From contig OX392529.1 in the NCBI GenBank assembly GCA_947623455.1, positions 62,433,686 to 62,497,685 of the forward strand: a DNA stretch of 64,000 bases. Direction: 5' to 3'. The number at the start of each line of letters is the position of its first letter. Position 1 is the stretch's first letter. This document shows, piece after piece, positions 35,201 through 50,200 of the stretch. This DNA is from Mimachlamys varia. Taxonomy: Eukaryota > Mollusca > Bivalvia > Pectinida > Pectinidae. The position numbers were made by a program, and so were the translations under genes. The notes under the pieces were generated by a model that made no database searches, was not told where the DNA came from, and saw only the letters and a program-made list of their open reading frames with translations.

Positions 35201-38200
35201 AGGGCATGTCACCAGTTGTTACTGTCACACAACTGTAAGAAGAAGAAGCCTAGTGCAAATAACAGTAAGATTTATTTCTCTAGATTCTCTTTCTAGAGAG
35301 AAGAATGTGTTTATGAAATGTTTTCTTTTTGTTTCAGAAATGCAGCTATTGTCGTAACTATGGTGCTACAATTAACTGTCGTGTGACAAAGTGCAATAAG
35401 AAGTATCATTATCCATGTGCTTCAGCAAGAGGCTGTTTCCAGGCAAGTATTTCTAGTATACGCTCATCACCCCCGACCCTGATATAGGTCAGGGGACTGC
35501 TATTAGGCTGTTAAATTTGCTATTGTCAAGAAAATTAATAACTGAGGCAAAGTCGAATCATGTAAGATAAAACAAGGTCATTCAACTGCCTGTTAAGTAT
35601 ATTAGGTGTGTTATTTGTACCAGTGTTTGTAGCAGTTTAATTGTGTGTCTATTTAGATGTATGTTGAGCTGTGTGTGTGTCTATTTAGATGTATGTTGAG
35701 CTGTGTGTATCATGTATGTTGAGCTGTGTGTAACTATTTAGATGTATGTTGAGCTGTGTGTTGAGCTGTGTGTATCATGTATGTTGAGCTGTGTGTTGAG
35801 CTGTGTGTATCATGTATGTTGAGCTGTGTGTAACTATTTAGATGTATGTTGAGCTGTGTGTTTGTATTAAGATGTATATTGAGCTGTGTGCAACTATTTA
35901 GATGTATGGTGAACTGTGTGGCTATTCAGATGTATGTTGAGCTGTGTGTAATTATTTAGATGTATGGTGAACTGTGTGTCTATTCAGATGTATGTTGAGC
36001 TGTGTGTGTGTCTATTTAGATGTATGTTGAGCTATGTGTGTGTCTATTTAGATGTATGTTGAGCTGTGTGTGTGTCTATTTAGATGTATGTTGAGCTGTG
36101 TGTGTCTATTTAGATGTATGTTGAGCTGTGTGTGTGTCTATTCAGATGTATGTTGAGCTGTGTGTGTGTCTATTTAGATGTATGTTGAGCTGTGTGTGTG
36201 TCTATTTAGATAATGTTGAGCTGTGTGTGTCATGTATGTTGAGCTGTGTGTGTGTATTTAGATGTATATTGAGTTGTGTGTAACTATTTAGATATATGTT
36301 GAGCTGTGTGTTCGTGAAAGGTATTGACGATGTAACTTTGTGTGTTACAGGACATTAAGACCCTGTCGTTGCTGTGCCCCGACCACACAGATCAGGCGGA
36401 AACAATAGGTTGGTATAATTCAGTCATGTTAACAGACAGGGCTACCTATATAGCTAACTGTACCTTGTACAGGATATTTCTGTATTAAACCCTGGTGGAT
36501 CTTTGATATCAGTAACAGTTAACAGACAGGGCTCTCTATATAGCTAACTGTACCCTGTACAGGAAATTTCTGTATTAAACCCTGGTGGATCTTTGAAATC
36601 AGTTTGTAGAATTAATTAACCCTTGTTGGATGATGTCTGTTAATTTGTGGTACATATTCTGTAGTACTTATTACTGTTGTTTGCCTTGAACAGCCGGAGA
36701 GGAAGCCCTGTGTGTTATATGTGATCTGGTGGGCAACATTTCTGAGCAGCTTTTCTGTACGAGCTGTGGCCACCATTACCATGGCAGTTGTTTACATCCG
36801 TCGGTCGCCATGACACCAGAAGTACGGGCTGGATGGCAGTGTCCCGACTGTAAGATCTGTCAGATGTGTCGGTAAGTGTGCCTGGTGTTTTCTTACTCAG
36901 TAAAAAGAAGCACCAAGTGTTTGTACTTAAATTGAAATAGAAGCAAAGAAGTATTAGCAGCAGTGTCAGCCAACGGTATAAGATATAAACTAGGGGCTTT
37001 TGATCAAGTTTCAGATGGAGCTTGTGTATTTAATTCTGAACGGTTTATAGTCCCTTGATTCTAGAAAGTTCTGAAATATCCGAGAAGAAAGATGTTACAG
37101 GCATCAAAAGAAACTAAAGGGCTTAATTGACAAAATATTCATGTGAAAATCCCTTATGCTGTAAAGCGTGAGCCAAGATCATTCGTTGTTGTATCTATGA
37201 AAGGTATGGGCAGAGGGGCTGAGCTCAGATCAGGAAATGTTGTTAATCTTTTATGACCTGTTTTATATAAAGAGTTAGGGTAGTGAAGAATAGTAATAGG
37301 GTAGTAATATATGACTTGTTCTTTCATCGTACAGACACCCGGGAGAAGACAGTAAGATGCTGGTGTGTGACACATGTGATAAAGGCTACCACACGTTCTG
37401 TCTCAAGCCTGTCATGACTACAATACCCAAGAATGGCTGGAAGTGCAAGGTAATCAATATCCTAGTCTGTTGTTCTAAAATCACCAACATGTCGTAAGAT
37501 CACCAACATGTCGTAAGATCACCAACAGTCGTGTCTAATATCGGGTATATAACGGTTTTATCAGATTTTGTTCAGATCTTGTCCATTTTGATGTTAATTT
37601 TGTTATTTTTTCAAGTGACTGGAATTTCATATAATCTTATTATCACCAACATGTCGTAAGATCACCAACAGTCGTGTCTAATATCGGGTATATAACGGTT
37701 TTATCAGATTTTGTTCAGATCTTGTCCATTTTGATGTTAATTTTGTTATTTTTTCAAGTGACTGGAATTTCATATAATCTTATTATCTTGTCTTCTCATC
37801 ATAGAAGCTGTGTTGGCCTCATTGTTTGTTCTTTTTAATGATAAAAGGCTGTGTCTCTATTTTTGTACAAATGTAATACATTACAATTATAAGTCATTGC
37901 TTGATAGTTTTGAACTAGATTTATGTACGATTGTAAGAATTGATCTCTAACTAGTCGACCATTTGTGTTTTCTCAGAACTGTCGTGTGTGTGGTGATTGT
38001 GGCTCCAGGACCCCCGGAAGTGGCCCCAGCTCGCGGTGGCACCTCAACTACTCGGTCTGTGATAGTTGTTACCAACAGAGGAACAAAGGCTTGTCATGTC
38101 CACTGTGTGGGAAGGCATACCGGCAGTTCACACAAAAGGAGATGATACTGTGCAATACTTGTAAAAAGTGAGTCAAACTTTGGCCAGTTACCAGTTTTTC

Positions 38201-41200
38201 ACACTTCAGCTGGTCACCTATTTTAAATATTAAGAATCATTGTAAACATATATTTGTTAATGGTGATCTTATTTTAGCGATATGTGCGATGAAACAATTG
38301 CGCTAAATTCTTTTAGTGGGAATCAGAGTTTCTGTTTGTAATTTTTGTTATAGTGCAAATTTATCATTGCTGTGATCTGTTAAAATTTGGTTATCCACTG
38401 AAATTTGTGTACATTAACGATTAACTAAATGTCTTTGCTACTTCCCTTCTGTAATTTTCCCCCCTCTCCACCTTCCTCAATAAAAAATGCATTAGTTTTG
38501 ATTTAATTTAATTAAGTTGTAGAATAGATCGGATTCCTTGTTTGTTAATATCGGTAAGGATTTTCAGTATATTCATTGCTAATTGAGTTAGTTGTTTAAG
38601 GACCAGATTGCTATATTCTGTACAAAATCATCTGTAAATCCTGTAGTTTGGTGAGTTTTACTTTCTTGAGTGAGAGGACATCATTTTATTAAAATGTCCC
38701 AACTATTTCAACTTTCTTCATCTCTTTTAAAAGACTTTTCTTGCACGTGCCTGTTTTATTTTGTAGACATGTTCACGCGGAGTGTGACGACACAATAGAC
38801 TCCAGCCTTCTACAGAAAGTCAAAGAGGGGCTCGATACCGATTATACCTGTGCTTTTTGTCGCAACAGAGATCCTGATGTAAGACATAATAACTTTCACA
38901 ATGTCACTATCCAGTAAAATAAAAAACAAAAAATAAACAAAATTGACAAAACAGATTAAAAGCAGATTTTGTAAACAAGAACTCCCTTAACATACTACGG
39001 TAATGCCAACCTAAGGCGACTGTTTACATGCTATTACAGAGGTAAGAGTTTAAATGATCTTGTATTTGTTTTCTCCAGAAGTTATTTTAACCGTTGGAAT
39101 TAAAATCTAATTGGTGATTGAAACACTTTACAGATGGACCTGCCATTCCCATATGCATTACAGGTGCCGCCTGACGACTCCTCCGAAGACTTCTTATTAA
39201 ATGGTAAATATATTTTGATTGTTCAAACTTTCGTTTAAATCCGAAATGATAAGAAAAAATTGAGAAAGAAAACTTATAAAGTCAACTTTTTAATACCAAA
39301 GTCATCTCCGATTTAGTGCTACGTAGCTACTGATGTATCTGATGGCTTTTATTCACAAATGACCTTGAATCTTTTTATAGATGAACTTGAAACTATGTCG
39401 TTCATTGATGATGGGTCCAACTCGTTCTTAATGAATGAAGATTCGGTGTCAAGTATAGATATCGACATCAGTGTGATTGAGAAGGTAAGCTATATGGCTA
39501 GACATTAACTACTAATGGAAAATATACAGTTACTGTATAGGTGGTAAAGGGACATATTTACACAAAACAGTGTCTAGTGGATTGTATAGAGCTGATGTGG
39601 ATAGGCTTGCTTCACAGTAGTAACCTGTGTCCTCCTAACATAGGTAATGGATCCAAATCTTAACATGCGTGTAATGGATCCAAATCTTAACATACGTGTA
39701 ATGGATCCAAATCTTAACATATGTGTAATGGATCCAAATCTTAACATACGTGTAATGGATCCAAATCTTAACATACGTGTAATGGATCCAAATCTTAACA
39801 TACGTGTAATGGATCCAAATCTTAACATACGTGTAATGGATCCAAATCTTAACATACGTGTAATAGATCCAAATCTGTTCACTCTCTTCACCTCATCTGA
39901 TTCACTTGTTAATAGATTACTAAAGTTAGGATTGGTAAACATATGCAATTCAGAAACTGATCTTTTTGTTTGTGTGCCAACAATTTAACTTTTTAGCATT
40001 TCTGACATTTTGATTAATTTTAAATGGTTTATCAACATAAGTGGTACAGGCTACATACACAAGTGTGGGAGTATTAATTTTCTTTTCAGCTAGAATTCCT
40101 CCTTATTGTCAGAAATGCTGGGAAGCTAGATATTTTTGTTGGATATAGCTAAGATTTTGAGGTTATGAGATTGCAGTTACTTAGACTCGACTGCCATATC
40201 TCAGCATGTTAAATAACTACTACTTACGACTTGTAACCACTGATCTACTCCTTGTGAGTATGTTAAGCTAGACTGTTGAGGTGACAGTGTTGTGATGGTC
40301 TGTCTGTGTGTACAGGGTGCAGCCCAGCTCTCCCAGCTTACTAGTCCGTCTCATCCCCACCCCCACGGGGAGGGCCACGGCATTGGCAGCAAGGGAGGAA
40401 AACTTAGTGCTATGAGTCGCAAGAAGATGGGTGCTGGTAGGCCACGGGTAAGTCTTACCAACACAACCATATTTCATCTAAACTTTTATGATACTCTTGA
40501 TTCGATCGTGTGTTTAACAGGGGTAGGATTTCTTCTCCGCTTTAGTACATGTATATATGTTTGAGGTAACAAAACCTCCAGCTTACAGATCCTAATAGAG
40601 TACCGCAGATGTTATTTTGATAAAAATGAGTTGTAAAATGATAAAGGTATTTAGTATAACCCATATCCATCCTGTTTCAACACTAAATCACTTCCTTTAT
40701 CTGACAGATTTTAATAGAAAAAAAAAATAAAGAAAGAATCTGTAGTTTATGGTCCAGAGGTCAACCCAAGGTTACTTAGTATGTATTAAAATTTGTCAAC
40801 CTCATTCAGTGGTATCGCCAGTAATTTAATTTCTTCATTTGTATAGGTCAAGTTTGAGAAGACCCTGACTGAGTTCCCATGTCAGGGTTGAAAGGTCAAA
40901 GCTAATATTCTGTTGCTATTTACAGGCTATTTATTAGAATAGTAGCCGGATTGAAAGTATAATAAAATGTTTTATTTCATTCCAGGGGAGGCCACTGGCA
41001 CCAGAGAAGAAGAAACGCCCTCCAACTTTTGGGGAAAGAAAACGAGGACCAAAGCCAAAGTTAAAAACTGGCCAGCTGGGCATTTCTGGCCAGGTATAGA
41101 TAAGTTTTGATGTCTAAGATGTGATTGATGAATTAAAATAAGAATTTAGAAGTCTGTCTTTCAATCATGATACTAAGACCTCAGAGACACTGTCATTGAT

Positions 41201-44200
41201 CTGACTTGTTTGACTGTATTTATGCAGTGTGCTGGAAGATATTGGTGACGTTTCCAGCATTAGGGAAAACCTTTGATGGACCTTAAAGTAATTGTTCAGA
41301 TGATGTTGATCCCATGGGCAGTTCTTAGATTTAATGCTCGTTTGTATATCTCTCAAGTTGAAGCTGTAAAATCTCTTTTACAAAGTTAAGTTTTAGTATT
41401 GCTTTATAACCTGTTAAGGGTTCAGGGACAATATAAAACATATATGTACATATGTAAGCTGTTGAAATATCTGTATCTCTGTACCTGCATCACCCATGGG
41501 TGATATGCAGTGTACTGTCATTAATTGTGACCTTGACCCGAAGGTCAAAGGTATTAAATATAGGTGCAAATTTTCAGTACATCCTTGTTTGGGCTTTAAC
41601 TTTTGAACCAAAAAAGATCATAACATATAAATGTACAGTGCACTGTCATGAGGTCATAGTGAATCTGACCTCAAGGTCAGAGGTCAAATTGAAACATTCA
41701 GTATTGCAGTGCTGTCATAAGCCATTGTCACCTTCAATATCAAAGGTCAAATTAGTGCAAAATTTACAGAAATATTTTTTTTGAGCTGTTCCTTTGATAA
41801 ACTGTTTGTTATTAAGGGGAGAAATGTTTTTATTACCAAAAACAAATTTCTAGTTTGTGTTGTTTTTGTAGATAGCAGTTTAAAGTTGTTAACAAGTTTT
41901 CAATAGTTGATGTGTTTGTTTGTGTAGGTAACCTCTGTACCAGTTGGAGAATCTAAAACTAAATCCCAGGAGGATGACGATGATGGGGATGATCATCCCA
42001 CCACGCTCATCCTTGCCAACTCTAAAGACGAATTTGTATTGGAACAGGTAATAAACTTAAAAGGCAAACAATGACAGAAATTGTATCATTCTACAGTCAA
42101 ACTAGGTATAACAGCAGAAAATGATACAAGTTTTACATTTCTACAGTCAAACTAGGTATAACTTCAGAAAAGGATACAAGTTTTACATTTCTACAGTCAA
42201 ACTAGGTATAACTTCAGAAAAGGATACAAGTTTTACATTTCTACAGTCAAACTAGGTATAACTTCAGAAAAGGATACAAGTTTTACATTTCTACAGTCAA
42301 ACTAGGTATAACAGCAGAAATGATACAAGTTTTACATTTCTTCTGTAAAACTAGAAACAACAGCAGAAAATGACAGAAATTTATCTTTCTATGGTAAAAA
42401 TAGAAAAAAAACTGCAGAAAATGACAAAAAAAATTACATTTCTATAGCAAAACTGAAAACAGCAGCTGATAAAAGACAGAAATTTTACCTTTCTTAAGCG
42501 ATAAAACAGTAAAGCTGGAAATAAAAGCAGAAAAGGAAAATAGAAATTTTTCCATGAATGAAGTCAGGAAGTGAGTGGGAACCACAGGCCTTTTGTTTCT
42601 GGATTAGTCTTGTGGGATGTGATTAAAACAGCAATCTGTAGTGACTGATGACATAATTCTAAATGTTTTTTAAGTGGTCACTTGCTGTAGTTGTGAGAGA
42701 AACACTGTTTGTACTGATCTAGATGTATACTATTGTGACTTGTTCCCTTTACACCAGGATGTTTGTAAGAGCTGTGGTAGTTTTGGTAAAGGAAAAGAAG
42801 GCAAGCTAATCGTGTGTACCCAATGTGGACAGTGCTACCATCCCTACTGTGTCAGTGTGAAGGTAAGTCAGTGATGAATTATAATACATCTACCATCCTT
42901 ACTGTGTCAGTGTGAAGGTAAGTCATTGATAAATTATAATACATCTACCATCCTTACTGTGTCAGTGTGAAGGTAAGTCAATGATAAATTATAATACATT
43001 TATCATCCTTACTGTGTCAATGTGAAGGTAAGTCAATGATAAATTATAATACATCTACCATCCTTACTGTGTCAGTGTGAAGGTAAGTCAATGATAAATT
43101 ATAATACATTTATCATCCTTACTGTGTCAATGTGAAGGTAAGTCAATGATAAATTATAATACATTTACTATCTAATATAACAATACTATCTAATATCCTG
43201 TTTACATCTTCCTGTATTTATTGTACAGGCCAGTAAGGTCTTGTAGAGTAGAGCTTATGGAGAGAAGTTCTGGAACATTCTGCCAAATTTTGGTACAAAC
43301 CCTGATATTTAGTGTGGACTGTTGTAGGTGACCAAGGTTGTGCTACAGAAAGGCTGGCGATGTTTAGACTGTACAGTGTGTGAGGGCTGTGGGAAGCCCC
43401 ACGACGAGGGCCGCCTGATCCTGTGTGACGAGTGTGACATCAGCTACCATATCTATTGTCTGGATCCTCCACTCGACCACGTACCAAAGGGAACCTGGAA
43501 ATGTAAATGGTACGATCACCTACTCCGCAGAACTCCTAATGTTACACAAAATGTGTAATAATGATATAATAAATAAACTTTATTTATTTTAAAACAATTA
43601 TGAAACAAGTTATACAACTATATTAATCACTCTTGTTTGGCCAGATGTTAGCGCGCAAGAGAATACTCGGAGAAAACCCATATGGTGGGGCAAGTGACCC
43701 CCATACATTTTCACATGTGGTCGGGGAATCGAACCCTGGCCGTCTTATTGAAATGCAAGTGCGCTATCCACTGCACCACCAGGCCACCTCGAAAAAGGTG
43801 TTGTTAAGAAATTCACATATAAGAAATGCAGAAAATAAGACACCTAGAAAATGATAAGGAAGTTGTAATAAGAAGTTGGTTATAAGAGAATTTACATGGG
43901 TATTATATTACCATGAATGTATTTTCAGGTGTGTGATGTGTGTGAACTGTGGGTCGACGACGCCAGGGTTTGGCTGTCAGTGGCAGAACAACTACACGCA
44001 GTGCGGCCCGTGCAACAGTAAACAAGAGTGTCCAGCCTGTCAGAGGAACTACCACGAGGACGAGCTGGTCATTCAGTGTGTCCAGTGTGACCGCTGGATT
44101 CACGGCCACTGTGACCAGCTCAAAAACGAGGATGATGCCGAGCGTGCTGCAGACTTCGGCTACCAGTGTCTGTTCTGTAGACCCAAGACTGGTCAACCGG

Positions 44201-47200
44201 GGCCGTGTAAGTTTCTGTTCTGTAGACCCAAGACTGGTCAAATGGGGCCGTGTAAGTTTCTGTCCTGTAGACCCAAGACAGGTCAACCGGGGCCGTGTAA
44301 GTTTCTGTTCTGTAGACCCAAGACTGGTCAACCGGGCCGTGTAAGTGTCTGTTCTGTAGACCCAAGACTGGTCAACCGGGGCCGTGTAAGTCTGTTCTGT
44401 AGACCCAAGACTGGTCAACCGGGGCCGTGTAAGTTTCTGTTGTGTAGACCCAAGACTGGTCAACCGGGGCCGTGTAAGTGTCTGTTCTGTAGACCCAAGA
44501 CTGGTCAACCCGGACTGTGTACATTTCTGTTCTGTAGACCCAAGACCGGTCAACCGGGGCTTTGTAAATTTGTGTTCTGTAGACCCAAGACTGGTCAACC
44601 GGGGCCGTGTAAGTTTGTGTTTAGTAGAACCAAGACTGGTCAACAGGGGCTTTGTAAATTTGTGTTAAGCATACCCAAGATAGACCGATATGGTCCATGC
44701 AATGTTTCTGTTACATAGACAGGCCTGTCTGGAATATGCAAGCAAATTTTGTGTAAACCCACAATTCAATATAAATCTCTGATGTAAACCAAAGATATGC
44801 CAGTATGGTCGTAAAAGTTTTCTATTTTCAAGCCACAGACATATTATTTATCAGAAGTGAATAGTAAGACTGTTGTTATATTTTTGTGAAGATATTTAAC
44901 AGATTTTCCAACCAAATGTTCACAAAGCTTTTGACTTTGATTACAGTGCCGCCACCGCCACCACCATCACCCCCAGAGGAGGTAGAAATGAAGCCCCTGT
45001 CTCCTCCGCCACTCCCACCTCCCCCACCACCTCCCCCACTGCCTCCTAGAGAGCCAGGTGAGTCGCTACTGTTCCTGTGAAAGCATGCGTTAGGATCAGA
45101 AACATTTAAAGTTTATATCAACGATTCCTGTCCTCAAACTGTGAAAATATCTGCTCTTTAAATGAAAATGTCCGATTTCTACATAGTTCTTCAAATGTTT
45201 TTCAATAGCATGTTGAAAATTTAATTGACATTTTGTGTCAGTGATCAAGTTACTTAAGTCCTAACTTGTCTGATCTGGATATTTCATTTCACAGAACCGC
45301 CAAAGAAATTCTTCCTTGATGGAGTGTGCTTGTCCGAGTCTGGTCACCAGCAGATACAGAGTATCACAGTCCAAGTTCCAAAGCCCAAGCGAGTGAGGAA
45401 GAAGCCAGAGGTGAAGCCCCCGGTCTCCGAGGGGGCGGGCATGCTGCCTCAAGGTCCTGCTGTTGCTCGGCTAATGTCAATGCAGAGTCAATCGTCTATT
45501 GATGGTGACGAGTCTCTGGACATTCTCAAAGGTGTGCAGAAATCAATAACCTAAGTTATTATAAAGATTATAGGACTCTTCCATGCCCAGACAACCCTGG
45601 GCTTGAATTTGTATACTGTAAACGTACATATTTTCGCGGTAATCTTATTTTAGCGCTTTTCGCGTTGAAAGTTTTGCGCTAAAATATGATTACACTAATT
45701 GGAGTTTTAATATACTGCTTATATAGTTATTTTCACTGATGCGCGAATTTATCATTGCGCTAATATGACAAACACTAAAAATGCGCTAAAATTTGATTGC
45801 GCCAAATTAAGTACGTTTACAGTATATTGTCGTGCCCTCCATCAGATTCAGAAAAAAATGCTATCAAATTTTTGGTAGTCCATGTATCATTATAGAGCAT
45901 ATAACTTGGTGAAATATAGAAATTTTGTGACAAAGTTGATTTTAAGTTTGGTTTGGTTTAACCAGCAAAAAATTGATTTTTGTTGTTGTAAAGCGTGGTT
46001 TAATTTAACTTTTCTTTCATACCAGATGATGATGGGAAGTTGGTGGACCTTGGTGAGGGGCTAAGTATACCTCCGTCAGCCTTAATGGAGGGAGACTTAG
46101 GTCCTGATGGGCTGGGGCTTCTCAGTCCCACCCTCACGCCTGGCCTCCCTGTCACATCAGACGGGGCACCTGTTCCAGAGAAGAAGAAGAGGTGTAGACG
46201 TAACACAGTCAATATAGGTACTTAATATATATATAAAAAAGAACAAAAAACAAAGACTTTGCCGCAAGGCCTTTCTGCCTTCTCAGGCTTCTTCAGGCAG
46301 ACTCCTGAAGAAGCCTGAGAAGACAGAAAGGCCTTGCGTCAAAGTCTTTGTTTTTGTTCTTTTTTATATTCAACTTAGCAAGGACAACTAAAAACTTTTT
46401 TTTATAAGTATATATATATAAACTTTATTTATTTTACAACACTTATGAAACAAGTTATACAACTTATATTAATCACTCTTGTTGGCCTGGATGTAAAAGC
46501 GTGAGGGGTCTTATTGTTGGAGGAAACTTTAGTACCCAGAGAAAACCCATGTAATGTAGGCACTTATTGGTAGCTTGATTCATACTCTCTCCTAGGCAGG
46601 ATTACTCATGGTAATCTCATAGTTTCATAGAGAAACTGGATTTCCTTTATTAAACACATCTCAAAATTTCTTTAGAAAAGTTGGATTTCTTTTAATTAAA
46701 CATCTTGAAGTTTCAATAAATCATGTCATGATTTTGAATTAATTGGCCTTTTGTTATAATACTAAACTTAATTTTTTTACAACAATTATTAAACAAGTCA
46801 TACATTTATTACTTTTGTTGGCCCAGATGTTAGTGTGCGATGGGTTTTATTGTGGAAGGAAACTGGAGTACTCCGAGAAAACCTGTTTGGTCGTGCAGAT
46901 GACCCCATACCTTTTCACTGGCCTCTTGTTGAAGTGTCCGTCGTCTAAAATATGCTAAAATTGGAAAGCAATATAAAGTTGTGTAACCTAGAACTGTAGT
47001 ACACTGAACTCTAACTGAATGTGACTGCTTGTTACAGGTATTGGAGGGTTTATGGTTCGCAGTAGAGTTAGACCACAGGCCAAACAACAGCAATATAAAG
47101 TTGTGTAACCTAGAACTGTAGTACACTGAACTCTGAGTGTGACTGATTGTTACAGGTATTGGAGGGTTCATGGTTCGCAGTAGAGTTAGACCACAGGCCA

Positions 47201-50200
47201 AACAACAGCAATATAAAGTTGTGTAACCTAGAACTGTAGTACACTAAACTCTGAGTGTGACTGATTGTTACAGGTATAGGAGGGTTCATGGTTCGCAGTA
47301 GAGTTAGACCACAGGCCAAACAACAGGCAGCATCAACAGAAACACCAGTGGAGGAGGGACCAGCAAAGCCACCAGAGGGAGCCACTGGTAAGCAAATCGG
47401 TAGCTAAAACAGCAATAAGTCGAAAGAAATAATGAAGAAATCTACTGTAAAAGTGGAATTATTTGCAGTGTGAAAATTTTCGTTTATTTTGCTGACACTA
47501 AATCTTCGCACAATCTACAGTTATATTAATATCATATGGACTGACAGCACGAAAATTTCCACACCGCGAACAGTTTGGAGGCCAACTTAGCGAAAAATTC
47601 CACGCACAGAAATATTGGCTTTTACAGCGTGTGTCAGAGGCATGATAATCTGTTATTCATTTTGCCAACTGGTAGAGACAGAAAAGATAATTTCTTGTTC
47701 CTCACAAGATTAAGCAAGGAAAAGAATTATTTTTGCAAGTGCTGCAGTTATATCCTTACCTAAAATAAGATTACCGCTAAAATTTGAGTGTACAGTATTC
47801 TGAAGTAGTTTATAGAAGGGTCAGTTTTAATGTCTTTTTCTTTAACAGAAGTGACAGATAAAGTGCCAGCTGAAGGAGAAACACCTGCAGAAGAACCCAA
47901 GAAAAAACGGACCCGTCGAACTAAGAAAAAAAGTGCTCTTGAAGAAAACTTCCCAACTTACATGCAGGTATGTCTTGTTTGTAATCAGTTGGTTATTTAA
48001 AAGAATCCGTCAAAACCAAACTTACCAATTTTAAGTTTTACACCAACCGAACCGGGGCAAAGGCAAAGAGACATACTGATCTGAATGGCTTACTACTGTC
48101 CAAACTCTGTGTTAACTATAAGATCATACACATGTGTATTTACATGGTGTTAACTATAAGATCATACACATGTGTATTTACATGGTGTCTACTATAAGAT
48201 CATACACATGTGTATTTACATGGTGTCTACTATAAGATCATACACATGTGTATTAACATGGTGTTAACTATAAGATCATACACATGTGTATTTACATGGT
48301 GTTAACTATAAGATCATACACATGTGTATTTACATGGTGTTAACTATAAGATCATACACATGTGTATTTACATGGTGTTAACTATAAGATCATACACATG
48401 TGTATTTACATGGTGTTAACTATAAGATCATACACATGTGTATTAACATGGTGTTAACTATAAGATCACACACATGTGTATTTACATGGTGTTAACTATA
48501 AGATCATACACATGTGTATTTACATGGTGTTAACTATAAGATCATACACATGTGTATTAACATGGTGTTTACTATAAGATCATACACATGTGTATTAACA
48601 TGGTGTTAACTATAAGATCATACACATGTGTATTTACATGGTGTTAACTATAAGATCATACACATGTGTATTAACATGGTGTTAACTATAAGATCACACA
48701 CATGTGTATTTACATGGTGTTAACTATAAGATCATACACATGTGTATTTACATGGTGTTAACTATAAGATCATACACATGTGTATTAGCATGGTGTTAAC
48801 TATAAGATCATACACATGTGTATTTACATGGTGTTAACTATAAGATCATACACATGTGTATTTACTATAAGATCATACACATGTGCATTTACATGGTGTT
48901 AACTATAAGATCATACACATGTGTATTAACATGGTGTTAACTATAAGATCATACACATGTGTATTTACATGGTGTCTACTATAAGATCATACACATGTGT
49001 ATTTACATGGTGTTAACTATGAGATCACACACATGTGTATTAACATGGTGTTAACTATAACATCATACACATGTGTATTTACATGGTGTTAACTGTAAGA
49101 TCATACACATGTGTATTTACATGGTGTTAACTATTAGATCACACACATGTGTATTAACATGGTGTTAACTATAAGATCATACACATGTGTATTTACATGG
49201 TGTTAACTATAAGATCATACACATGTGTATTTACTATAAGATCATACACATGTGCATTTACATGGTGTTAACTATAAGATCATACACATGTGTATTAACA
49301 TGGTGTTAACTATAAGATCATACACATGTGTATTTACATGGTGTCTACTATAAGATCATACACATGTGTATTTACATGGTGTTAACTATGAGATCACACA
49401 CATGTGTATTAACATGGTGTTAACTATAACATCATACACATGTGTATTTACATGGTGTTAACTGTAAGATCATACACATGTGTATTTACTATAAGATCAT
49501 ACACATGTGTATTTACATGGTGTTAACTGTAAGATCATACACATGTGTATTTACTATAAGATCATACACATGTGCATTTACATGGTGTTAACTATAAGAT
49601 CATACACATGTGTATTTACTATAAGATCATACACATGTGCATTTACATGGTGTTAACTATAAGATCACACACATGTGTATTAACATGGTGTTTACTATAA
49701 GATCATACACATGTGTATTTACTATAAGATCATACACATGTGTATTTACATGGTGTTAACTGTAAGATCACACACATGTGTATTTACATGGTGTTAACTA
49801 TAAGATCACACACATGTGTATTAACATGGTGTTAACTATAAGATCACACACATGTGTATTTACATGGTGTTAACTATAAGATCATACACATGTGTATTAA
49901 CATGGTGTTAACTGTAAGATCACACACATGTGTATTTACATGGTGTTAACTATAAGATCACACACATGTGTATTAACATGGTGTTTACTATAAGATCATA
50001 CACATGTGTATTTACATGGTGTTAACTATAAGATCATACACATGTGTATTAACATGGTGTTAACTGTAAGATCACACACATGTGTATTTACATGGTGTTA
50101 ACTATAAGATCACACACATGTGTATTAACATGGTGTTAACTATAAGATCATACACATGTGTATTAGCATGGTGTTAACTATAAGATCATACACATGTGTA

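Noticed and set aside
39574..39988. Long frames on both strands (MDPNLNIRV and RFGSITRML repeats)
   Set aside because: A 27-bp minisatellite lacks stops in both directions; it lies between two well-supported exons and is intronic.
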